Below, one piece after another: positions 24,875 through 34,279 of a stretch of 64,000 nt of DNA (the stretch's first letter is position 1; every line of letters starts with the position of its first letter). Position numbers and translations under genes: made by a program. A model generated the notes under the pieces. The model saw only the letters and a program-made list of their open reading frames with translations, ran no database searches and was not told the DNA's origin. Source of the stretch: Mastigamoeba balamuthi (Eukaryota > Evosea > Mastigamoebida > Mastigamoebidae); assembly GCA_902651635.1 (NCBI GenBank), contig CACRSC010001918.1:1-64000 (forward strand). The letters run 5' to 3'.

Positions 24875-26138
24875 CAGCCCTGGCCATAAGTTTGTTAATA
24901 CTCCCCCAGGTCTAAGATTTGCTCCCAAAAGCTATTTTTCCGATTTGGGATAAAATTTCCAGATATTTTAGGTCGGCGGAGATATAAATGCATTCTCCGA
25001 TTGATTTGGGATTGAGATTTTTGAATCGCGCCACTTTTTAAACATGGTCTTTTTGAGCGAAAAGAAACGCTGGGAGTTGTGGTTCCTCCAGAAGCACAAG
25101 CTGGGCCCTCACATGACGGCCAACGCCGCGGGCAAGCAGGTCGGGTGCTCTCCCCAGGTCGCCAAGAAGTGGGCCGATTTCGACGGTCCCTCGCGCGCTG
25201 TGGACGCCCCTCGCTCCGGCGCTCCACGCAAAACTTCGGTGCAAGAAGATTCAAAAATCACCAAACTCTCAGAGCAGCATCCCACGGAGTCGTTCGCGGC
25301 TCTGGCCGGGCGCCTGAAGAGGACTCGGGTTGCTGTCTCTTCACGCACCGTACGGCGCCGTTTGAACGCCGCTGGGCGCCGCTACAAGAAGCCGATGATC
25401 AAATTTCTCCTCTCGGCACGCCACCGCGAAGATCGCAAGATTTTCGCCCAAACTCGGCGGAACCAGAACTGGAACCAGGTCATTTTCACGGACGAGGCGT
25501 CCTTCGAGCTCTTTGGCACCCCGAGGGGAGCATGGCAGTTGAGGTCCCACCCCTACGTGGTGCGCAAAGTCAAGCACCCGGGCAAGGTGCATGTCTGGGG
25601 GTGCTTTTCGGCGGAAGGGTTCGGGCGCCTCTACACGTTCACGTGCAACCTCAATTCCAAGAAGCTCTGTCACATCTACAACAAGGCCCTGCTGCCCAGT
25701 GCCAAGAAGATGTTCGGACCCGCCCCAGGTGGCTGGGTGCTGCAGGAGGACAACGACCCGAAGCACACAAGCAAACTCGCCAAGGCCTGGAGGGCCTCCC
25801 ACAACGTGGACCGCATGGCCTGGCCAGCATGCTCCCCGGACCTCAACCCAATAGAAAGCGTGTGGTCTCTCCTCAAGGCTCACGTGGCATTACACCACCC
25901 CGGAATGTTGAGGGACTGCACCGTGTGCTGCACAAGGAATGGGCAAGGCTTCCGAAATCTCTCGCCCAAAAATTGGTGGCGAGTATGAATTCGCACCTGG
26001 AAAGGGTCACAGAGGCTAATGGGGACTACACCCTCTACTAACCATCAGCACTTCCCCTCTCCTCCCTCTGGCCCTTATGACAAAGTCTGTTTGCTTGTCT
26101 GTTCTGGGGGAGTATTAACTTACTTATGGCCAGGGCTG
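24875..26138 (+). mobile_element. Tc1-like DNA transposon, nearly whole
   Basis: The ends are inverted repeats of at least 35 bases starting CAGCCCTGGCCATAAGT and containing TTAATACTCCCCCAG, with two mismatches, flanked by TA on both sides (24873-24874 and 26139-26140). The element is 1,264 bases and is GC-rich inside an AT-rich neighbourhood. It carries one transposase ORF. The close match of its ends and the single coding break suggest a fairly recent insertion. Confidence 0.93.
25044..26041 (+). CDS. Tc1 transposase (DD34E), one frameshift near the end
   Basis: N-terminal paired-type helix-turn-helix (KKRWELWFLQKHKLG, CSPQVAKKWADFDG), then the catalytic core: VIFTDEASFELFG (first Asp), VLQEDNDPKHTSK (second Asp) and SPDLNPIESVWSLLK (Glu), with exactly 34 residues between the second Asp and the Glu, as in Tc1. 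All three catalytic residues are present. Near 25885-25895 the frame moves by one base, and the last part (PRNVEGLHRVLHKEWARLP to DYTLY, TAA) is in the neighbouring frame. All Trp codons are TGG and the stop is TAA, unlike the LINE and piggyBac-like elements here. Confidence 0.92.
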
Positions 26139-27022
26139 TATATCTAGTAGGACTTTTCAAGGGATTTATATAACCCATCTGACTACTTCTTAACCTCATT
26201 TGTCTGGTTCTGGATCCTCTGTAATCAGTTTTGCCTTTAGTAAGAGCATTGTTAAACTGAGAGTTCCTTTGTTTAACTGAATGTAACCATAATGTTTGAC
26301 CCAGACACAGCACATGTCTTAAAGGCCAGAATGCATATGCTGTGCATACTACAATAAACTCATCTAATCACAGAGATGATCTGATCATTAGCACTTATCT
26401 GTTCACATATACTCTAGAACCCTGTGAAATGAAATCCATGTACCAGTTATCAAACTGCCTAAGGATACTGTTCTGAAATGTATGGAAGAACTGGATCCAG
26501 TTTACACTGCTAATTCAGATTCTCCAAATGCCTTTCTCATCTGCATCATTGCAGTGAGCACTAGTTAGAGTGTGAAGACTTCTGCTCTGTCCTCAGAGCA
26601 TTTGACATTATTGAGAATCAGATCAGTGAGACTGAGTGTCTATTGGAGCAGAAGGCAATACTGTGGGACTTTCCTATTTTTATGGTTCCAGCTTTGGAGA
26701 GAGCATAAAGAAACTCAGTTACTCATTCTCTGTAACTTACTACATAAATACTGGATCAGTCAGATCAGCATGCACTTCATTCACATGCACAGAAGAGTCC
26801 TCACAAGCAGCACAAGCAGCACAAGCAGTAGTCAAGACTGCTTAAACAGGCTGAGATTGACAAGCAGAGAATGTACATGTGAATCATCACAGAGCAGCAG
26901 AAATACTCTTATAAGAGAGTTCAGTGAACTTTGGAAAGAGGTATCATACAACTTCTCCTGATTTTTGACCTTGAAAGATGACAATCTCAGCTTCTCTAGT
27001 CTTGGGAAATAGCACTGTTTTA
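26139..27022. other. AT-rich DNA, no gene supported
   Basis: An open frame at 26572-26961 has no recognisable domain and biased composition. It contains an AGCACAAGCAGC tandem repeat near 26806. I do not call it a gene. Confidence 0.5.
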
Positions 27023-28002
27023 TCACGAAGAAACAGGCTTGACAGAAATATGCCGTTCATAATACTTGCATACAGGACAGTTTCCACTTGCCACTGATGC
27101 CAGCATCCATTGTTTTCCTTCAAAGTTAGCTCTATTCAATATTATTTGATGAATATTATCAGCAAATACATACAGAGTAACAAGAAGTTCTACTTGACCT
27201 AATGGAGTTAGCCGAGCACCATGAACAGCAGTTATAGGCATATGGTGAGATACTGTGTTCTCAGTACTCATTGAATGCTCCAATCGAGTTACTGAATGCT
27301 TCACACCCTGCTCTGCAGGTATCCCTTGACATACTGAACAATGCACAGATATGAATGTCTGGGAATCTGAGAATTGTGCAGCAGGCCACGTCTGATAGCA
27401 CTTCGAGCACCAATATCCCTGAATACCATTTCTTAGAAAGCAATCACAGAATATGTGCAAACCTCTGGCTTTCTGGGTCTGCAGCTCTCTGGTGCAGATG
27501 CAGGCATAGGGCTCAGTGAATGGCGAGCCGAGTGGCTCCTAACAGTGTATGGACTTGGCTGCCTCGTTATGTGCACAGGGCTGCTCCTCCGGGAGGCTGC
27601 TGTCCACGAGCCCCTGCTCTCACAGGGGTTCCCGCCCTTTTGCTGCAAATAAAAAACCCAAAAGAGGGGTGAGAGAAGAAATTCACAAGCAAACAGAGCA
27701 CAGGAAGAGCTGCTCACCCCGGGGCACCGGCGGACATGCTCGCGGCCGAACCGCTTGGCGTCGCCACCCCAGGCGTCGGGGCTCCACCTGCACTTGCACT
27801 TGGAGCAGAGGAAGGTGCCGTCGGGCTGCGTGACCCCCTTGCTGGCCTGCTGGTGCTGGTGGCGCGAAAAGTACTGCTGGTGGTGGTGGTGGTGCTGCTG
27901 CTGCACCTCGGGGGACAGCCCCCGCTGCTGCTGCTGCTGCTGCTGCAACGCCGGGGGCGAGGGCACCAACGCGACGCTGGGGACTGCAGAGAACGAGGAC
28001 AT
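27023..28002 (-). CDS. Gln/His-rich protein with two CSKC-type zinc-binding modules
   Basis: I do not recognise the family. A three-exon model fits: 28002-27718, 27642-27463 and 27418-27023, all phase 0 with GT..AG ends, giving 286 residues. The N-terminus is Gln- and His-rich (QQQQQQQ, HHHHH). Module 1 reads FLCSKCKCRWSPDAWGG then HVRRCPG. Module 2 reads GYWCSKCYQTWPAAQF then HCSVCQG. Both follow C-S-K-C, then Trp, then His/Cys, so the protein looks like a duplicated zinc-binding unit. CPVCKYYERH near the end adds another Cys pair. It ends with TGA followed at once by TAA. It points away from the neighbouring plus-strand gene, about 320 bases off, so the two may share a promoter region. Confidence 0.6.
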
Positions 28003-28321
28003 GAGGGCTTGGCGGCTTCTCTGCTCTGAGGAAAATGCTCAGAAAAGGTGATATTTATGGCGCTTCGACACGTCACACCATATCTCGCAGATCCCCGCGG
28101 GGGGCGAATCGCGATGGGCGACGCCTCTCCGACCTGTGCGCGGCATGCCAGGGAACTCATCGTACAGTTGGAAGAGACCCGGCACCGAGCACGTGAGACA
28201 TCGATATCCCCCGATACCAAAGATATTCGATAGATACCAATAATATCTCCAACTGTGCCGTAAAGCAGTTGAGTATCGCCCCACACGCAAAAACCAACCC
28301 GCGAGCACACAGCACAGGAAA

Positions 28322-31090
28322 ATGCAAGCGAACCCCGGCTACGCCGCCACGCAGGCCGCCCGCCTGGCGCTCCCCGTGGCCCCGGACCAGCGGCAGACGG
28401 CCGCCGAGCGCACGAGCGCTGCGCAGCGTCGGGCAGAGCGTGCGGGCCAGTGGACCGCTGTGCTCGGCTCGATGCTCTCGGGGGCCCTCAGGGTCGGCTC
28501 CCGCACGCCCACAGACGCCCCCGCATGGGCCACCCCCGAGGTCCTCCCCGGCGGCTTCGCCTCGGGCCGCCTGCTCGCCGAGCTCTCGCCCAGGTATCGC
28601 GCTGCCGCTGCCCCGTTCAATTGAACTCTCTGCGTTTTGTGGCCGAGTTTCCAATTCAGAGCGGCTAAATTTGCCTTCTATTTTACTTTGCATTTTCATT
28701 TTGTGAGGTCAGATCCACTGAATCAAGGCTCCCCCTCCCCCGGTCCCTGCTCTCTGGTACACGAGGTCAGTTGATTTCAGTCAGCGCACAGCTTTCACAT
28801 GCGAAAATAACAACCCAATTGATTTTATTCGCACTTAATAAGGAGCGGAAAGGATTGTTTTGTTCAATTGACTTATTCGAACTTTTTTGTACCGACACGG
28901 GATCATTGATTGTTGTGTCCAATTGATTATTCGTGCTTTATTACCAGCCGAGGGGGAAAGTGAATGCTGTGTCCAATTGATTTTATTCGGCCTCTCACAC
29001 GGCTTCCCTGTCGCAGCGACGCCAGCAACGCGAGCGTCGACACGGAGCGCCTGGCGGAGATGCTGGAGACGGGCTGCTACCGCGTGGCGCTGCCCGAGCA
29101 CGCTGTGCTGCTGGCCGTCGCCTGGCTGCAGCGCTCGGGCCACGCGGCCGACGCCCAGCGCCTCGTCGACGCCGTCGTCGCCCCCTGGGCCCCGCGCCTG
29201 CGCTTCTACCCCGACGCCGCCGACACCCCGCTCGACCCCGCCCCCCGCGTCTCTGTCTCCTCCTGCGCCCGCGTCCGCGCGGCCCTCGAGGCCACCGCGT
29301 CGCTGGGCGCCAACCCGCTCGTCCGCCGCGCGCGGCTGCTGCTCTCGCGGAGGGCAGCGCACGAGACGTGGGCACCGCTGCGCGACGACTGGGCGGCGCT
29401 GTGGGCCGCGACGCTGCCCTGCGAGCACCTTCCCCAGTACGTGCGCGCAGAGGGCACCGGCCGCGTGGCCCTGCGCCCGGGCACGACGGCCCCGCTGCTC
29501 CGCGGCCCGCAGTGCGCGTGCGCGCGCTGCGGGTGGCCGTGCGAGGCGGCGCCCGGGGGCTGGGCCGACAGCGCCCGCGCGCTGCTGCGGCGCTACGACG
29601 AGGCCTGCGAGGCCCAGCGCGCAGAGGCCCAGCGCCTCGCCGGCGTCTACGGCCAGCGCGTGCCGCTGCTCAACGGCGAGCCCGTGCGCCGGGGCTCTGC
29701 GCTGCACACGTTCGTCTCGTGCGCCCGCGTCGCCGTCGCTGGCGGCGGGGCGCTGCCGGCGCGCGACGTCGCGGTGCTGCGCTCTGCGCTCGCGGGCGTC
29801 GCCGCGCGCCACGGCCTGCGCGGCACGGAGCCCTGGGCGCGCCTGCGGGCCCAGCGCGAGCGCGCCGTCGGCCCCGACGTCTTCGCGGCCGCCCGCGAGG
29901 TCGCCGCGCGGCTCGCGGCGCGCGTGGGCGACCAGCGCGCGGGCGTCGAGGACCCCGAGGCGCTGCTGGGGCCCCTCGAGAGCTCCGCCCCCGTGCCCGC
30001 CCGCGTCGCCGCCCGCGTGCGCTCGGCCCGCGTGGCGACGGTCCCCGAGCTCGTGCGCGCGGGCCTCGTGCCGTCGGGCGAGGTCCTGGCGGCGCTGGTC
30101 CCCGCGGTCGCCGCCCACGCCGAGGCCTCGGCCGCCGTCGACGACCCCGCGGCGCGCAGGCTGCTCTACGCGTGCCTCGAGGCCTTCAGCCGCCGCCGCT
30201 CGCTGCTGCTGCTCAACCTCGAGCGCCAGGTCCGCGCCGACGAGCTCCCGTGGGTCGCCGCGCTGCGCCGCTGCGCCACGTCGGCGTCGGCGCCCGCAGA
30301 GGCCGCGCGCGCCGCCTGCGCCGGGGCGATGGCGATGGTCGCCGGCGAGGCCCTGCGCGCGTTCCCGCAGACGATCGTCCCCAACAAGCTTCTGCAGTCG
30401 CTCAAGTCGCTCGCGCGGGCGGCGGGCTCTGACGTGGCGCTGACCGAGGAGCTGGCCTCGGACATCTTCATGGGCGCCTTCTCGCCGGCGTTTGTGCGCT
30501 CGGCGGCCCACGCGGCGCGCGCCATGGAGGGCACGTTCTACGCCGACTACTACGGCCTCGCCGACGCCTACGCGCAGCTGCGCGGCGGCGCCGTGACGCC
30601 CGAGGCCTTCGCCGCGCTCTGCCACCGCATGGCGGGCCTCGGCGACGGCGGCGCGCGGCGCGGCTGGAGCGTCGCGGACAACGGCAAGGTCATCGAGCAG
30701 CAGCAGATCCTCACGACGCACAACCTCGCGCAGCTCGTCGACGCCTGCGGCCTCCGCGGCGCCGTCGACTGGGCGGGGCTCTGCGAGCGCGTGTGGCGCT
30801 GGGTCGTCGGCGCCGCCGGGCGCGTGCCCGAGCCCCGCCAGCGGCTGGCGCGGCTGCGGCTGGCCAAGGACGTGGCCTACGCGTGGCGGCAGCTCGTCTT
30901 CTTCTACTCGCTCGCGGGCGACAGGGCCGCCGTCGTGGCGCGGCTCCGCGAGGCGCTGCAGCCGCGCGGGGGCAAGCAGCGGCCCTACGCAGAGCGCCTG
31001 CACGAGCTGCTGCGGTCGCTGGAGCAGCCCGCGGGGTGCCGCGTGCTGCGCGCGTGGGTCTCGGGGGGCAACCACTGGCTCTGGAGTTGA
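28322..31090 (+). CDS. Large unrecognised soluble protein, 781 residues
   Basis: Two exons (28322-28593 and 29017-31090) joined in phase (LSPR|SDASNASV) give 781 residues. I cannot place it in a family. It is Ala/Arg-rich and mostly helical by composition, with no signal peptide or membrane span. Specific stretches such as PQTIVPNKLLQSLKSLARAA, TEELASDIFMGAFSPAFVRS, TFYADYYGLADAYAQL and VIEQQQILTTHNLAQLVDA look conserved rather than low-complexity. A Cys cluster CACARCGWPC lies near residue 260. Codon use is strongly GC3-rich, as in the other host genes. It ends HWLWS with TGA at 31088-31090; no TAA or TAG follows in frame for several hundred bases. Confidence 0.75.
28810..28990. repeat. Diverged ~52-base repeat inside an intron
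   Basis: Four copies of a block close to TCCAATTGATTTTATTCG occur near 28812, 28863, 28917 and 28972, spaced 51-55 bases, all inside the single intron of the 781-residue protein gene. Copies differ by several bases, so the array is old. Confidence 0.65.
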
Positions 31091-31982
31091 GCAGCAGCAG
31101 CGGCTGCCTGCCCTCCTGCCGTCTTGGCTGTGACCTGAGTTAGGAGACGCCATCTGTCCTGCCGTTTGCACACATGGCTGTGCTCCTGTGAGCAGCACCA
31201 CACCAAAAGACAATTGGATTGTTTACACACTTGGTGCTGCTCACAAAGCCGCGTCTGTCGTTGAACTTCGTGAGGCCACTGAGGGACGAGCTGGTTCACC
31301 ACGTGGACCGGCCAGCCGGGCACTCGGCTGTGTTCTCTTGCGAAGGGGCAGTGGGTCACTCGTTGCTGGGCAGAGGCAGCTGGAACGATACCTCGTGGAT
31401 GTCGTGCCACGCGCTGCGGAACACGTATTCCGGGTCTCCGAGCGCCACCACAGGGGATCCCAACATGCCCCTCAGAGTACTCGCGTCGTGCGTGACCAGC
31501 GAGCCGTCAGGGCTGATGCCCTTGACCTCACCACACGAGAAGCAGAGGCGGTGGCAGCCCCCGAACACCTGCGCCAAGGGATTGTGAGTGTGGGGCTGCC
31601 GAGTGTCCTCGGAGCACAGGACACAGGGAGTGCTGCCGGGTGGGCCACACGCACCTCGTCAGTGACCTCACAGGCTGGTACCACAGTCCCCTCCCCGCAG
31701 ACGACTTTCCGCAGATGCTGCACTCGGGAAGCCGACCACGCAGACCTTCGTCCCAGGAGCCAGCGCCAGTGGCGTCACTGTGGGGTGCAGGCAGGCACAC
31801 TCCTGGTGAGGGGACCGTCTGCACTCAGCACAGTGATGCCGCAGAGGTGAACAGACGCACCCTGGTGCTGAGGATCTGGCGAGAGACTGGCAAGACCCGG
31901 AAGAAGCCAAAGTCATGTGCCCTGTCGCACTGCGAAGCCAGCGGCACCCAGCAGGGCGGAACCCTGGCCTGGCAGACCAGTC

Positions 31983-33910
31983 CTTTCATTTATGGCTCAT
32001 TTATGACTTCTTCGAAACTGGGTGACTATTTATGCCTCATTAATGACTTTCATTTTTCATTAATGAGTCATATATGACTGTCATTAATGACAAAAACTGT
32101 CATATGTTATAAATGAGTCATACATGACAGTCATTTATTGTGCAAAAGTGGGCTTTTATTCTATCTCTTGAAAACATGGATATTTTTAGCACGAAAACAG
32201 GGATATTTCTGTAGAGGGGCCGCCGCGGTGAACACGCGATGTCACGCCATGAGGTGCTCTTCCTTGTGGCGGACTATAACCACCAAGTCGAGGACGCTCG
32301 TACCCATGCTGACGCCTGGGCTGCAGCGGCAGCAGAGGCGGCAGAGCCTCACCCCGCCATCCTGATCGACCACTTTCACGTCCTAGAGGAGCAGCATTGG
32401 GTGAACGTCTCACAGTGCATGATGGAGTCTGCAGTGCCTCCGGCAAACACTGTTCTTCCCCTACTCCCAGAATCGGGACCTCGTTCGCCTGCTCTCTGCC
32501 CTTGCCCCTCAGCGCCACACTGTTCTCCCTCTGTGTGGCCCTTTTTTTGTAACACAGTGTGTGTGTGTTGTTTCTCGTCCCAAACTTCCACGAGGGCAGC
32601 AGTGGCAACAAGACACCCCTCAAAATCCTCAAGCTGGTGTGCTCGTGGATTCACCAGATGCAGCAGGATTGGTGGCTTCCGGACCCTGTCTGCCTCACTG
32701 CAGACACGGCATTTGGCAACCTTGAGATGCTTCAGAGGTACCACCCACCCGCATGCACATCCTGTTCATCATGTCTGTGAAGAAGACAGACCCGAAGACT
32801 GTGCTGGCAACACAGCTTGGCCATCTCGAGAGTCGTGCAGTGACTTGAGGTTCAGTCGTTCAGGGGGTGTTTTCGGACGTGGTGCCCATGTACAACATGT
32901 CCACGTTCTTCAAGCCCATCAGTGTGCCCCGACCCGAGGTTCTCGCGCCCTTGCTCTCCGCGGACACAGCACAGATCCTCACAGGCATTGAGCATGGCGA
33001 CCTGTGTGTCATGGCAAAGAGGATGGGCCTATCAGTCTCGGGCTCCCACACAGCTGTGGTTGAGCAAATCGTTCGGGGTGACTATGGAGACGAGAACCCA
33101 CACTCAAAGAAGCGGGCCAGGCGGGCCCAAAATGCCAACGACCCTGCAGAAGCTGTGGCAGCAGCTCCGTCACCAGCTATGGACGAGGTGGAGTCTGGGG
33201 ACGAGTCCCCACCTGCTGGGGCAGGGTCTGGGGACGATTCCTCACTCTCTGTCACTGAGACAAGCACATCACGAGAGGAAACTGGTGCCATTTGCCACAC
33301 TCTGCTGTTCTTGAGTGATTCACACCTCACTCACACACTGTGCACATCCCAGAGAGACGTCTGAGAGAGCTGAAGAGCTGGACGAAGGCCGAGCTGATCA
33401 CGTACCTCAAGGAGACTCTGGGTGCCTCTGGGAGTGGCAACAAGGACGTTCTCATCCATCGGATTCTGTCGCATGAGGGTCCGGCTGCCCAAGCTGTGGC
33501 TGGGCGCGTGCGAGCATTCCTGTTCAACAAGGCCACTGGACGCCTCCCACAGGTTGCCCTGTACAAGTTGCTCTTCAACTTCGTTGACAGACTTGATGTC
33601 CTGCTCAGCTACATTCTGTTTCCATGGGTCATCAAGAACTTCGACCTGCTCTTCATCATCTGGCTGGTTCGGGTGACCATTGTGGCCACCTACACTGCTG
33701 TGCGAGACCAGGAGTGGAACTACACGGACAGTGCAGGTGAGTACGACAATATCAAGAGTGCAATCACCACATTCGCAAGTGAACTGGCTGAGGAACTCGA
33801 GGCGGAGTCCTTGTGAACCCCCACAAAAATATCCATGTTTTCGTGCAAATTATATCCCCGTTTTCAAGAGCTATGGGTGAGAGAAGTCATTTATGAGCTA
33901 TAAATGAAAG
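31983..33910 (+). mobile_element. piggyBac-like TIR transposon inserted in a protease gene
   Basis: Outer inverted ends: CTTTCATTTATGGCTCAT at 31983 and its near-complement ending at 33910 (about 30 bases, few mismatches). Inner inverted repeats of about 48 bases lie at 32165-32213 and 33827-33873 (CTCTTGAAAAC, GCACGAAAACA, GGATATTT). The left end also has many TCATTAATGA/TCATTTATGA direct and inverted copies. Total 1,928 bases. The target duplication is not clear (possibly AGT); it is not TTAA. Coding sequence runs left to right with introns. Confidence 0.7.
32239..33816 (+). CDS. piggyBac-like transposase with SAP-type DNA-binding segments, spliced
   Basis: Several exons in different frames. 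Exon 1 starts MSRHEVLFLVADYNHQVEDA. A later exon has ILKLVCSWIHQMQQDWWLPD then ADTAFGNLEMLQRY, the position of a catalytic Asp in piggyBac-type enzymes. Two SAP-like segments follow: TGIEHGDLCVMAKRMGLSVS and LRELKSWTKAELITYLKETL. Between them is an acidic, KKRARR-containing linker. The C-terminus (FVDRLDVLLSYILFPWVIKN, FIIWLVRVTIVATYTAVRDQ) resembles the YN..VD..D end of DDE_Tnp_1_7 proteins. Ends with TGA at 33814. The early part of the catalytic domain is hard to follow. Shares its core with the copies at 50.0-51.5 and 62.5-64 kb. Confidence 0.55.
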
Positions 33911-34279
33911 AGTTGTGCAGCTCGGGCCACACCACAGTGCAGTCACCCACTGCACGGCTGCACAGATGCTCATGTGAGGCCAGGGACTTCTTGATGGCAC
34001 AGCATCCCCTGGGGTGCACTGGTCCCACAGGTGTGGTAGAAGGTGCTGCCCTTGGGCATGGTGCTCGTCACGTGTGCCACTGGTGGTCCTGCACATCATG
34101 TCACTCGCAGGTCTATCAGAAAGGACGTGCATGTGGAAGGCTGTCCCACGGTGGCTGCCAAACTGCACTGCAAAGATGGTGTCGGTGATGCTTTGCAGGC
34201 ACTCAGTGTCCTACAGGAACACTGCAGTCGCCGGGTCTACAGCACACAAGGGTGAGTGAGTGAGTGCATGAGTCACTCA

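Larger units (their letters stand above)
31360..34260 (-). pseudogene. Trypsin-like protease gene, split by a transposon
   Basis: Minus-strand exon pieces of a trypsin-fold protease lie on both sides of the element at 31983-33910. Upstream (about 34225-34150): ITDTIFAVQFGSHRGTAFHM, the usual start of such a domain. Downstream: HDFGFFRV (about 31930), LAPGTKVCVVGFPSA (about 31770), then GISPDGSLVTHDASTL and RGMLGSPVVALGDPEYVF (about 31530-31420). In active enzymes the nucleophile region reads G-(D/M)-S-G-S-P; here it is GMLGSP, with Leu in place of the serine. Frames are hard to follow between pieces. With a 1.9-kb insert and no serine I treat it as a broken gene, though an inactive, spliced protein cannot be excluded. 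The exon at 36623-36803 could be its 5' end. Confidence 0.55.

Noticed and set aside
26572-26961. 129-codon frame in AT-rich DNA
   Set aside because: Repeat-driven (AGCACAAGCAGC) and without start context or domain.
28810-28990. Evenly spaced repeats suggesting a CRISPR-like array
   Set aside because: The copies are diverged, the spacers are similar in base make-up, and the block lies inside a spliced eukaryotic intron. It is an old intronic minisatellite.
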